DNA of 64,000 bases from Chryseobacterium ginsenosidimutans. Its GTDB lineage: Bacteria; Bacteroidota; Bacteroidia; Flavobacteriales; Weeksellaceae. The notes beneath the pieces were generated by a model. The model saw only the letters and a list, made by a program, of their open reading frames with translations. It was not told the origin of the DNA and ran no database searches. Within the stretch, counting starts at the first letter, position 1; every line of letters begins with the position of its first letter. The position numbers were made by a program, and so were the translations under genes. The DNA is taken from NCBI RefSeq assembly GCF_024807225.1, contig NZ_JANUCO010000001.1, positions 2,046,001-2,110,000 on the forward strand, written 5' to 3'. Shown one piece after another: positions 26,405 to 34,762 of the stretch.

Positions 26405-27904
26405 ATGCAAATAGAAACGAGAACCCTGACTGTTCAGGATTATGATGGTTTGGTAGAAACGATGAGGCGGGCTTATCCACAAATGTCGGAATACGTCTGG
26501 TCGAAAAAAAGCATCGAAAAACTAACCAAAATGTTTCCCAAAGGTCAAATCTGTATAACGGTAGACGGAAAACTGGCGGCTGTTGCGCTTTCCATTATTG
26601 TGAATTATGATGAATTTGGAGACGAACATACCTACAGCGATATCACGGGAAATTATACTTTTAACACCCATTTATCAACCGGAAATGTATTATACGGAAT
26701 TGAAGTTTTTGTCGATCCCGAATTTCGTGAACTGAGATTGGGAAGAAGATTATATGACGCACGAAAAGAGCTTTGTGAATTATTAAATCTGAGATCCATC
26801 ATTTTGGGAGGAAGAATCCCGAATTACCATAAACACAGCGAATTATCACCAAGAGAATACATCCGAAGAGTAAGAGATAAAGAGCTTTACGATCCGGTTT
26901 TATCTTTTCAGTTGTCTAATAACTTTTTGCCCATCAGGGTTTTAAAGAAATATTTACCTGAAGATGAATCTTCCAAAGAAAATGCCGTTTTGCTTCAATG
27001 GAATAACATCTATTACAGTAAAAAACCAAATACGATGCAGGACAGTATCGTCCGTTTGGGCTTGGTTCAGTGGCAGATGAGACATTTCAAAGATATCGAC
27101 GCTTTCTACGAACAGGTGGAGTTTTTTGTAGATGTAATGGGGGATTACAAAGCAGATTTTGTACTTTTCCCTGAATTATTCAATACCCCTTTATTGGCGC
27201 CATTTAACAAGCTTTCGGAGCGAGACAGCATGATTGAGCTGGCGAAATTAACGGAAGAAATTAAGATGAAAATTTCAGATTTGGCGATCAGTTACAACGT
27301 TAATATCATTTCCGGAAGCATGCCGGTTTTTGAAAATAATGATTTGTATAATGTAAGCTATCTTCTTCATAGAGACGGAAGAGTGGATGAATACAGAAAA
27401 ATACACATCACGCCGAACGAAAAAAGATACTACGGAATGAAAGGCGGAAACGAGATCAAGGTTTTCGATACCGATTGCGGAAAAATAGGTCTTGTCATTT
27501 GCTATGATGTCGAGTTTCCGGAACTTCCGAGAATTTTGGCAGATCAGGGAATGAAAATTCTTTTTGTACCTTATCTTACGGATACTCAGAATGCTTACAT
27601 GAGAGTTCGCCATTGCGCAGCAGCAAGAGCGATTGAAAACGAATGTTATGTTGCTATTGCAGGTTGTGTAGGAAATCTTCCGGGAGTTAATAATATGGAT
27701 ATTCAGTTTGGTCAGGCTGCGGTTTTCACGCCTTCAGATTTTGCGTTTCCATCGAATGCCGTGAAAGGTGAAGCTACTCCAAACACGGAAATGACCTTGA
27801 TTGTCGATGTAGATCTAAATTTATTGAAAGATCTTCATCATCATGGTTCAGTTCAGGTGATGAAAGACAGAAGAACAGACTTGTACGAAACTTATTTAAA
27901 ATAG
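26405..27904 (+). CDS. GNAT acetyltransferase-nitrilase fusion protein
   Basis: A 499-residue two-domain protein. Residues about 1-200 resemble a GNAT acetyltransferase (IEVFVDPEFRELRLGRRLYD near the acetyl-CoA loop). Residues about 215-499 are a carbon-nitrogen hydrolase with the Glu-Lys-Cys triad: FPELF (Glu about 256), HITPNEKRYYG (Lys about 340) and LVICYDVEFPE (Cys about 365). The fusion is a recognised architecture annotated as GNAT/carbon-nitrogen hydrolase. Its substrate is unknown; an acyl transfer coupled to amide hydrolysis is a guess. The ATG at 26405 follows AT-rich DNA with no clear ribosome site. A bidirectional terminator follows. Confidence 0.92.
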   Translation: MQIETRTLTVQDYDGLVETMRRAYPQMSEYVWSKKSIEKLTKMFPKGQICITVDGKLAAVALSIIVNYDEFGDEHTYSDITGNYTFNTHLSTGNVLYGIEVFVDPEFRELRLGRRLYDARKELCELLNLRSIILGGRIPNYHKHSELSPREYIRRVRDKELYDPVLSFQLSNNFLPIRVLKKYLPEDESSKENAVLLQWNNIYYSKKPNTMQDSIVRLGLVQWQMRHFKDIDAFYEQVEFFVDVMGDYKADFVLFPELFNTPLLAPFNKLSERDSMIELAKLTEEIKMKISDLAISYNVNIISGSMPVFENNDLYNVSYLLHRDGRVDEYRKIHITPNEKRYYGMKGGNEIKVFDTDCGKIGLVICYDVEFPELPRILADQGMKILFVPYLTDTQNAYMRVRHCAAARAIENECYVAIAGCVGNLPGVNNMDIQFGQAAVFTPSDFAFPSNAVKGEATPNTEMTLIVDVDLNLLKDLHHHGSVQVMKDRRTDLYETYLK

Positions 27905-27905
27905 A

Positions 27906-27935
27906 AAAACGGAATGCAGCTTTGCATTCCGTTTT
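27906..27935. terminator. Bidirectional terminator between the GNAT-nitrilase and the bacteriocin-like gene
   Basis: AAAACGGAATGC (27906-27917) pairs perfectly with GCATTCCGTTTT (27924-27935), loop six bases. A and T runs outside suit both strands. Confidence 0.88.
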
Positions 27936-27960
27936 ATTTTGCTCTTTTTTAACTTAAATA

Positions 27961-28116
27961 TTAAGCTAATTGCGGACAAAGTACGGCAGGACAGATTAAT
28001 CCCGGACATCTTGGTCTTCCGTCGTCCGGACAGCATTTGTTTGAACAGTTTTTAATAAGTCCTGCTCCTGAAATACTTTTCATTTGCGCTCTTGAGATTT
28101 TCTTTAAATTTTTCAT
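27961..28116 (-). CDS. Bacteriocin-like (RiPP precursor-like) peptide with Cys-Pro pentad repeats
   Basis: A 51-residue peptide: ATG at 28114-28116 and TAA at 27961-27963. The N-terminal part (MKNLKKISRAQMKSISGAG) looks like a double-glycine-type leader, a style I recall from small 'bacteriocin-like' proteins of Chryseobacterium and relatives. The rest has six cysteines and four Cys-Pro pairs, the last three in five-residue steps (CPGLI, CPAVL, CPQLA). This suggests an exported, possibly modified peptide; neither modification nor antibacterial action can be read from the sequence. No modifying enzyme, ABC exporter or immunity gene is adjacent in this window. A bidirectional terminator lies downstream at 27906-27935. 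Confidence 0.8.
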   Translation of the reverse strand: MKNLKKISRAQMKSISGAGLIKNCSNKCCPDDGRPRCPGLICPAVLCPQLA

Positions 28117-28236
28117 TTTAATAATTTTTGTAGTTTAGTTTTAATGCTTGATGACTATAAAGTTAAAAATATTTTATAAAACAACTGATTTTAAGAAATA
28201 AACTTTTTTTAACCACTACTTTTAATGGAAAACAAC

Positions 28237-28264
28237 CCTTGTCAAGGTTTAAACCTTGACAAGG
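28237..28264. repeat. Perfect 28-bp palindrome
   Basis: Arms CCTTGTCAAGGTTT and its exact complement with no loop, between two minus-strand genes. It has the look of a dispersed repetitive palindrome rather than a terminator, since no long T run follows either side. Confidence 0.9.
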
Positions 28265-28375
28265 CTCTTTTACGGCGTATTCGAACGATAAAAGAATAAT
28301 CTTACATCATTACGTTAACACCAAATAATATTGTTTTTCTCCTTTTAGCTTTCGTTTTATAAAATCGATCTGAAA

Positions 28376-28639
28376 TTATAAAATATCATCTTGTTGAGAT
28401 TTGAGATTAACAATTTCATTAACCAATAAAGGAATTATATTTCTTGCCATCGCAATAAAGTCCTGATCTTCTGGCTTAATTTTTAAAAACTCAATGTCAT
28501 AATCTCTATTTTCACCTTCACCTGTCATAATAAAATGAGAGCCAGATATAAAATCTCTTCCTTCAATATAGGATTTCCAAGGAGCTTTTGTAGCTTTGTT
28601 ACATATTTCTAATATATTTTTTAATTCTGAATCGGTCAT
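28376..28639 (-). CDS. Small conserved hypothetical protein
   Basis: An 87-residue soluble protein with no signal peptide or membrane segment. Visible blocks are ICNKATKAPWKSYIEGRD, GSHFIMTG and a C-terminal helix DQDFIAMARNIIPLLVNEIV. This pattern (APW near the start, later DxxFIAxARxxIPxL) resembles small proteins scattered in phages and bacteria, comparable to Ea22-like proteins, but I cannot name a function. It is isolated, with AT-rich flanks and a repetitive palindrome upstream of its stop side. Confidence 0.72.
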   Translation of the reverse strand: MTDSELKNILEICNKATKAPWKSYIEGRDFISGSHFIMTGEGENRDYDIEFLKIKPEDQDFIAMARNIIPLLVNEIVNLKSQQDDIL

Positions 28640-28740
28640 ATTTATTTTAACAAAATTAGCTATGAAATTATATGTTTTAATTTAAAATAACGATTTAATA
28701 GGAATAATTTTTGAATTAAATTGCACTTACATTTCAAGAT

Positions 28741-30391
28741 ATGTTTGACAAACAACACAGAAAGCTCAAAAGATCCGCAAGGCTGATTTCCGTATTAAGT
28801 AAATATGGTTTTAAAGACATGTTGGCGAGAATGAACAGCGGAAATAAACAGGTAGAAATTCCCAATAACTCGGATGAAATTGTTTCAAAAGGAACGGTTT
28901 ATGAAAGAATCCGGTTGGTTTTGGAAGAATTGGGACCTACTTTTGTCAAGCTTGGCCAGACTTTCAGCAACAGGGAAGATCTTCTTCCGCCGGAAACTGA
29001 TTCAGGAACTGCAGAAATTACAGGATAAAGTGGACATGGTAGAAATGAATGTTGAGGAAATCATGGAAAATGAATTTGATATTTCCATTAAAGAGCATTT
29101 TATTGATATTCAGAAAGATCCGTTGGCGACAGCTTCGATTGCGCAGGTTTACAAAGCTACTTTACTTAATGGAAATGAGGTGATTTTAAAGATTAAAAAA
29201 CCTGATGTTCAGACGGTGATTGAAGATGATTTATTATTAATTAAAGATCTTGAAAAACTGGTTTCATCATACTCAGAAATAGGAGAGAAGCTGAATCTGA
29301 AACAGGCGATTTCCACTTTTGAAAAGTCTTTGCTGGAAGAGGTTTCCTTGATTAATGAAAAGGAAAATATCCTGCAATTCAGAAGAAATTTTAAGAATAA
29401 CAAAGAAACATACGTTCCGAATGTTTATCCAGAATTTTGCAACAATAACGTTCTCTGTATGGAATTTATTGATGGAATTAAAGTCATTGATAAACCTTCA
29501 TTGTTAGAAAATAACATCGATCCTGTAAACGTTTCTGAGGTTGGTTTAAGGCTTTTCGTGTCGCAGATTTTAGATTATGGTTTCTTTCATGCAGATCCTC
29601 ACGCGGGAAATATTTTAGTTCAAAAAGACGGGAAAGTAGTTTTTATTGATTTTGGAGCGGTAGGAAAAATTCCACCAAATGATAAAGAAGTCCTTGAAAA
29701 TTTAATTATAAGTTTCGTTGCCAAAAATCCCCACAAAATTGTACGATATCTTAAAAAGATGGCAATCAGCTACCAGATTCCTGATGAAAGAAGATTTGAA
29801 AACGATGTAGAAGATATTCTAAATTTCGTTCACAGCACTTCATTAAAGGAGATTGATCCTCATTTGATTATCAATAAAATGAAAGATGTTTTAAAAGATA
29901 ACCGACTCAATATGCCGGATTATTTTTATCTTTTATTTAAAGGAATTGGCTTGATAGAAGGAGTCGGACGAACCATAAATCCGGATTTGGATATCGTGAA
30001 AAGTCTCAGTCCTTACACGAAAAAAATTCTGACCAGAAAGATCAATCCAAAGAATCTTTTAAAAACCGGGATGGACAGAATGCTGACTTTCACAGATAAC
30101 GTCGATGAAATTCCGAAAGAATTGCGTTCTGTTTTGCAAAAATTGGACGAAAATAAATTCACCGTTTCCAGTGAAATTAAGAATATTGAAAAGACGAATC
30201 AAATTATAAAATCCAGTATTGTTAATTTGATTTTAGCAATGATTTTAGGGGCAAATATTATTGCAACCGCCATCGTTTTTGTTTCTGAAGCTGGACCGAG
30301 AATTGGCGAAATGTCTTTGGTTGCAGTGTTGGGATTTATTTTTTCGGTATTATTGGTGATTATACTTTTATTGAGAATTACGAGAAAATGA
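28741..30391 (+). pseudogene. ABC1/UbiB-family atypical kinase, broken by a single-base insertion, probably a sequence error
   Basis: ABC1 (ADCK/UbiB) proteins are kinase-like ATPases tied to quinone or lipid biology. Diagnostic motifs are present: GPTFVKLGQTFSNREDLLPPE (KxGQ motif), PLATASIAQVYKATL (Ala-rich loop), HADPHAGNILV (catalytic) and VVFIDFGAVGKI (DFG). Two C-terminal membrane segments follow (about 490-549). The frame breaks in AAA at 28994-28996: the first frame ends at 29028. Removing one A continues PPE-LIQELQKLQDKVDM and gives 549 residues, the usual size. Isolated transcription unit; no ubiquinone genes are nearby, and Bacteroidota make menaquinone. Confidence 0.88.
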
Positions 30392-30432
30392 TTTATTTGT
30401 AGAGATTTCACAAAGAAAAAATAAACACAGAG

Positions 30433-30499
30433 TTTGTCGTTCCGTAGGAATATCTGCAACGTTATTAAGACTTCGCCGAGATTCCTACGGAATGATAAA
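30433..30499. repeat. Palindromic element related to the 79-bp family
   Basis: Left arm TTTGTCGTTCCGTAGGAAT (30433-30451) and right arm AGATTCCTACGGAATGATAA (30479-30498). It covers the upstream Met codon of the next ORF, which argues for the later GTG start. Confidence 0.75.
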
Positions 30500-30524
30500 A
30501 GCAATAAAAAATATAAAAATAACC

Positions 30525-31028
30525 GTGAAAATATTAATTTTATTAACTGTTACATGTTGCAGTTCTTTATTATTTGCTCAGGAAAAAGAAGGGATTTTAG
30601 GAGATTTCAATGGCGACGGAAAGAAAGAATACGCTTATGTAAAAGTGAATGATTGCAATGATGACTGTTATGGAAAGTGTGAATCCATCATTTATTTTAG
30701 TGATAAAAGCATCAAATCATTTACAATTTCTCCCGCAAACAACGGAACATTATACAATGTAAAAGATTTAAATAACGACGGAAAAGACGATATCGGTTTT
30801 TATCCCAATTGGTGTACGAGTTGTTGGCACCCGCTTTACGTTTATACTTTTAAAAATAATAATTGGAAACCATTGGTATCACCGATTTCTACGCATTGCT
30901 CGCAATGGGAAGATGAAAAATTCCCGATTAAAAAAGATCCGAAAAAGAAAGGGTACGTCATTATTACAACGAGCGTTTGGAAAGATGATGATATTAAAGT
31001 CATTAGTAAAAGCGTGAAAATTAATTGA
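30525..31028 (+). CDS. Secreted protein with an EF-hand-like/FG-GAP-type repeat
   Basis: About 168 residues from the GTG at 30525; the ATG at 30492 would place eleven repeat-derived residues before the signal peptide. The signal peptide (KILILLTVTCCSSLLFAQ) precedes two calcium-loop-like segments, LGDFNGDGKKEYAYV (about 25) and VKDLNNDGKDDIGFY (about 80), typical of VCBS/FG-GAP proteins. Five cysteines (NDCNDDCYGKC and CTSC) suggest disulfides in the periplasm or outside. No catalytic motif is seen. Single gene followed by a repeat-rich gap. Confidence 0.75.
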   Translation: MKILILLTVTCCSSLLFAQEKEGILGDFNGDGKKEYAYVKVNDCNDDCYGKCESIIYFSDKSIKSFTISPANNGTLYNVKDLNNDGKDDIGFYPNWCTSCWHPLYVYTFKNNNWKPLVSPISTHCSQWEDEKFPIKKDPKKKGYVIITTSVWKDDDIKVISKSVKIN

Positions 31029-31144
31029 TTATCAATTCGATATCATTGAAAAATCTTTGTGTGCTTTGCGTTTAAAAAAAAGCAGACATCCCAAATTTTA
31101 GAGTCTGTTTAAATTTAATTCAGACATTTCAAAAAGCAGTGCTA

Positions 31145-31313
31145 ATTTTTAACGCAAAGATTTAATTGAATAGTACTTATTATGAAGTGAGCAAAGATGA
31201 ATCAACAAGTTGATTTGATGAAGCGCTGTTTTCACGCTTTGCGAAGCAAATTTTATTTGCCTTTGCTTTCTAAAATAATGCAGAATGTAAATATAATCTT
31301 TGCGTTAAAAATA
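31145..31313. mobile_element. 169-bp MITE-like element with 18-bp perfect terminal inverted repeats
   Basis: ATTTTTAACGCAAAGATT (31145-31162) and AATCTTTGCGTTAAAAAT (31296-31313) are exact complements, enclosing 133 bases with no ORF. The tips match the tail of the TTTGCG repeat family (9880, 16615, 31051). No target-site duplication was obvious. The 31029-31657 gap also holds a family tail at 31051, the dispersed element at 31517-31554 and AT-rich DNA. Confidence 0.6.
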
Positions 31314-31516
31314 ATAGGGTATTCTATTTGAAAGAAGCTTAAGTCTTTCGATACAAAACTTTTATTCTCAAAAAAAATATAAAAACTATATTTAAAACAG
31401 GGTTACAAAAATTTGTAATATAAAATTTAAGCAGGCTATTTTTACGATTTATAGAATTTTAATGCTTCGACAGGCTAAGCATGACATCGCTACAAATAAG
31501 CCGTTCAAGAAAAATA

Positions 31517-31554
31517 AGTATTAGAATTGTCATTTTGAGTCTATCGAAACATCT
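31517..31554. repeat. Dispersed AGTATTAG...TGTCAT...TCGAAACATCT element
   Basis: Third copy of the family at 16150 and 21221. The apparent 60-residue upstream extension of the helicase ORF runs through it, so that extension is not coding. Confidence 0.5.
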
Positions 31555-31645
31555 TATTTTTAAACTCAAAATTCCAAATAGTAAGCCTGAAAACGGGCTA
31601 TTCCAAAGTATCTTTAACTTAGATTTCACAAATAAATTAATTGCC

Positions 31646-31653
31646 TATCTTTG
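31646..31653 (+). promoter_or_regulatory. -7 box (TATCTTTG) directly upstream of the helicase ATG
   Basis: The box ends four bases before the ATG at 31658; a TTTC 18-19 bases upstream (31624) could be the -33 element. The mRNA would have almost no leader. Confidence 0.6.
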
Positions 31654-31657
31654 CAAA

Positions 31658-33010
31658 ATGGAAAAACTCACTTTTGCAGATTTTGACCTTCCGGTTAAAG
31701 TTCTTGATGTTTTAGCGGATTTGGAATTGTTCGAACCTACACCGATTCAGGAAAAGAGTATCGGACCGATTCTTTCTGGAAGAGATGTCATGGGAATCGC
31801 ACAAACTGGAACCGGGAAAACATTGGCTTATCTTCTGCCTGTTCTTAAAACTTGGAAATACAATAAAACAGGAAATCCTACTGTTTTGATTTTGGTTCCT
31901 ACAAGAGAATTGGTGGTTCAGGTATCGGAAATTGTTGAGAAATTAACGGAAAATATTACTGCAAGAGTTATCGGAATTTACGGAGGAAAAAACATCAATA
32001 CGCAGAAACTGTTGTTTAATAACGGTTGCGATATTTTGGTGGGAACTCCCGGAAGAGTAATGGATTTGGCTATTGATAATGCTATTTCCCTGAAAGAAGT
32101 TCAGAAACTGATCATTGATGAGTTTGATGAAATGCTTAATTTAGGTTTCAGACCACAGTTGACGCACATTTTTGAAATGATGAAGGATAAAAGACAGAAT
32201 ATTCTTTTCTCTGCAACCATGACAGATGCGGTAGACGAAATGCTGGATCAGTATTTTGCGGGTCCTATTGAAATTTCATTGGCAAAATCTGGAACTCCAC
32301 TTGAAAAAATCGAACAGACGGCTTATAAAGTAGAGAATTTTAATACGAAAATTAATTTACTTGAGAACTTGTTGAAAAACAACGAAGACATGTCTAAAGT
32401 GTTGATTTTTAATAATAATAAGAAACATGCAGATTTATTATTAACAAAAATTGAAGAGCTTTTTCCTGGGCAGTTTGACGTAATTCACTCTAATAAATCT
32501 CAAAACTACAGATTGAGAGCGATGAAAAGCTTTGAAAATGAAGAGATTAGAGGTTTGATAACGACGGACGTTATGGCGAGAGGTCTTGATATTTCGAATA
32601 TTACCCACGTTATCAACTTTGAAACACCTGAAGTTCCTGAGCAATATATTCACAGGATCGGTAGAACGGGTAGAGCGGATAAAGACGGTAAAGCAGTTAC
32701 TTTTGTTACGAAAAAAGAAGAAACTTTGATTCTCGACATCGAGTTGTTGATGGATAAAGATCTAAAATATATCGATTTCCCTGAAGAAGTGAAAATTAAT
32801 CCTAAAAAGATTGCTTCCGAAGAAGATCTGATCGTCATGAAAAACCCTGCACAGGTAAAACTGAATGACGGTGGAGGAGCTTTCCATGAGAAAAAAGATA
32901 AAAATAAGAAGGAAAACTGGGGTGGACCTTCAAAAAGAAAAGCACCGAAAAAATTCGGAGCCAACAGAGCTCAGCAAAAAGCAATTTCTAAGTCTAAAAG
33001 AAAGAAATAA
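31658..33010 (+). CDS. DEAD-box-type ATP-dependent RNA helicase with DEFD motif II
   Basis: About 450 residues from the ATG at 31658; a longer frame reaches back to 31481 through a dispersed repeat and is rejected. Helicase motifs appear in order: Q motif (TPIQEKS), I (AQTGTGKT, about 48), Ia (PTRELVVQ), Ib (GTPGRVMD), II (LIIDEFDEML, DEFD instead of DEAD), III (SATM), IV-V (TTDVMARGLDI) and VI (HRIGRTGR). The C-terminal tail is strongly basic (GGPSKRKAPKKFG and after), as in RNA-binding tails. It probably remodels RNA or ribosome precursors. Transcription may start almost at the ATG. Confidence 0.93.
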   Translation: MEKLTFADFDLPVKVLDVLADLELFEPTPIQEKSIGPILSGRDVMGIAQTGTGKTLAYLLPVLKTWKYNKTGNPTVLILVPTRELVVQVSEIVEKLTENITARVIGIYGGKNINTQKLLFNNGCDILVGTPGRVMDLAIDNAISLKEVQKLIIDEFDEMLNLGFRPQLTHIFEMMKDKRQNILFSATMTDAVDEMLDQYFAGPIEISLAKSGTPLEKIEQTAYKVENFNTKINLLENLLKNNEDMSKVLIFNNNKKHADLLLTKIEELFPGQFDVIHSNKSQNYRLRAMKSFENEEIRGLITTDVMARGLDISNITHVINFETPEVPEQYIHRIGRTGRADKDGKAVTFVTKKEETLILDIELLMDKDLKYIDFPEEVKINPKKIASEEDLIVMKNPAQVKLNDGGGAFHEKKDKNKKENWGGPSKRKAPKKFGANRAQQKAISKSKRKK

Positions 33011-33013
33011 AAT

Positions 33014-33041
33014 AAAAAAACTCCCGATTTGGGAGTTTTTT
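33014..33041. terminator. Bidirectional terminator between helicase and TPR genes
   Basis: AAAAAACTCCC and GGGAGTTTTTT around a five-base loop (33015-33041), between convergent genes. Confidence 0.88.
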
Positions 33042-33043
33042 GT

Positions 33044-34016
33044 TTATTCAAAACGAATTTTATTTTTTTGTAAAATTTCTTTGAATTTGTCGGTTTTGCC
33101 CGCTTCTTTCATTTTTGTATGAATATACTGAATGATAGTTTCTGCATCGGTTTCTGTAAGGTGATTTCTGATCAACATAAATATTATAAGCTTTTGCCAT
33201 ATAATCTAAAGCTTTTTCATTGTCTTTCAGATATTCGTAATACACCTGCCCAATTCCATAATATACTTCTGCATCACCAGAATGTACTTTGTCAAGATTC
33301 AAATATGCATCGATTGCCTTCTGATATTCTTTCTTATAAATATATGCCATAGCAATATTTTGAAGAGACATTTTACCTTTAGGATCTATTTCAAGAGATT
33401 TTTTATAAGCATTTATTGCATTGTCATATTCTCCGATTCGTCTGTAGCATACTCCCATATTGTCCCATGCGTAAGTGAATTTCGGATCTTTTTCTACTGC
33501 AGATTTATAGTTTTTAATTGCCTCCTTCCAATCTTCTTTTTTAGAAGCATCAATGGCTTTATTATAAAAATCAATAGCTTCTGGATTTTTAGACATCAAA
33601 TCGCTCTTACTTTCTGCTGCATTTACAAGATCTTTAAGCCTTGAACAATTTTGCATTAAATGAGTTTCAATTTCATAATAAGCTCGTTTATAATCGTCAG
33701 ATTCTGGATTGGAGTTAATAGTGATATTAACTTTTTTATCCTTAATCGTTCCGTTTTCAATGTCTGCATTTGTTTTGGCTAAACTTTTACTCATTTCGTA
33801 AACAAGTACTTTTTTATCAATACAAGCACTGATTTCTTTATTTATAGAATCCTTAATTTTATTGTATCCGTTGATGGAATCAATACATTTACATGTGCTT
33901 TCAGACAATTCTTGAAGAACCTTTTCAGCTGTTGGTAATTTGTCTTTTGCTTTCTGACTAAAGAATAATGAACAAATGAAAATAGGAATTAAAATGGTTA
34001 TTCGTTTTTTTATCAT
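33044..34016 (-). CDS. Secreted TPR-repeat protein with a C-terminal frameshift
   Basis: A signal peptide (CSLFFSQ) precedes a cysteine-bearing helical domain (STCKCIDSINGYNKI) seen in Bacteroidota TPR proteins, then at least four TPR units (about 130-290: AIDFYNKAIDASKKEDWKEA, TYAWDNMGVCYRRIGEYDNA, AMAYIYKKEYQKAIDAY, VYYGIGQVYYEYLKDNEKA). The open frame ends at 33060 with low-quality residues. Dropping one base from the TTT at 33165-33167 (AAA on the gene strand) gives a natural end, DQNHLTETDAETIIQYI..., stopping at 33044 with 323 residues. It probably mediates protein-protein contacts in the envelope. Same insertion type as five other genes here. Confidence 0.82.
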
Positions 34017-34026
34017 GGTTAAAAAT

Positions 34027-34683
34027 TTATTTCATGTAACGATTCATCACAGAAGTCCAGAGTTGATAACCTTCCGGAGTCATATGAAGCATGTCTTCCA
34101 CGAAAAGATCTTTTCTTACATTTCCGTTAGAATCCTGCATCACTTTTGTAATATCGATGAATTCTGAGTTTTTCTCTTTTTTCATGAAAGCTGCAATTTG
34201 TTTGTTGGCTTCTTTCATTTGTGGCCAAAGCGTTTCGCGACTCGGAGAATATTTGATAGAGATATAATCGACTTCAATTTTTGGAAACTTCTGGCGGATT
34301 TTTTTATAAAAAGTTTTAAACCTGTCAACCACAACCTCCGCTTTTAATTGATGGTTATCTGCAAAATCATTCTCACCACAATAAACGATGATTTGCTTTG
34401 GCTGATAAGGATTTAAAAGATCATTAGCGTAATAATTAAGATCCGTAAGTCTTGAACCTCCAAAACCTCTGTTGATAATTTTTTTATCAGGGAAATAACT
34501 GGCAACATCAGTCCATTTTGTAAAAGACGAACTTCCGACCAACAGAATAGCATCCTTTGGTGGCGCAGTTTCCTGATCTAATTTTTTGAAATTCTGAATG
34601 TCCTGCCAAAACATCGGCTCTTTTTCCTGTGAAAAGAAAAGGGCAAAAGTCAGCAATAAAAATGCCGATAACATCTTCTTCAT
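34027..34683 (-). CDS. Secreted SGNH/GDSL hydrolase
   Basis: A 218-residue esterase-like enzyme with signal peptide (ALFFSQ). All SGNH blocks are visible: LVGSSSFTKW (nucleophile Ser), GFGGSRLTDL (Gly), YCGENDFADNH (Asn) and DMLHMTPEGYQLW (Asp and His). It belongs to the platelet-activating-factor-acetylhydrolase-like group with GDSL fold; substrates of such periplasmic enzymes include acetylated sugars and lipids. It lies 10 bases upstream of the TPR gene on the same strand, so the two may be co-transcribed. Confidence 0.9.
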   Translation of the reverse strand: MKKMLSAFLLLTFALFFSQEKEPMFWQDIQNFKKLDQETAPPKDAILLVGSSSFTKWTDVASYFPDKKIINRGFGGSRLTDLNYYANDLLNPYQPKQIIVYCGENDFADNHQLKAEVVVDRFKTFYKKIRQKFPKIEVDYISIKYSPSRETLWPQMKEANKQIAAFMKKEKNSEFIDITKVMQDSNGNVRKDLFVEDMLHMTPEGYQLWTSVMNRYMK

Positions 34684-34729
34684 TGTTTTAATAATTTTTT
34701 TAGTGAATATTAAAATTTTTCTTTTTCAT

Positions 34730-34760
34730 AAAAAACTCCCGAATTTCTCGGGAGTTTATT
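34730..34760 (-). terminator. Intrinsic terminator after the lipocalin-like gene
   Basis: AAACTCCCGA (34733-34742) pairs with TCGGGAGTTT (34748-34757); an A run on the left gives the T-tract on the minus strand. Confidence 0.85.
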
Positions 34761-34762
34761 TT

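Noticed and set aside
31481..31657. 60-residue N-terminal extension of the helicase
   Set aside because: It runs through a dispersed repeat, and a -7 promoter box lies immediately upstream of the internal ATG at 31658.
33119..33644. Overlapping plus-strand ORFs opposite the TPR gene
   Set aside because: They are antisense to clear TPR repeats and have residue composition typical of shadow frames.
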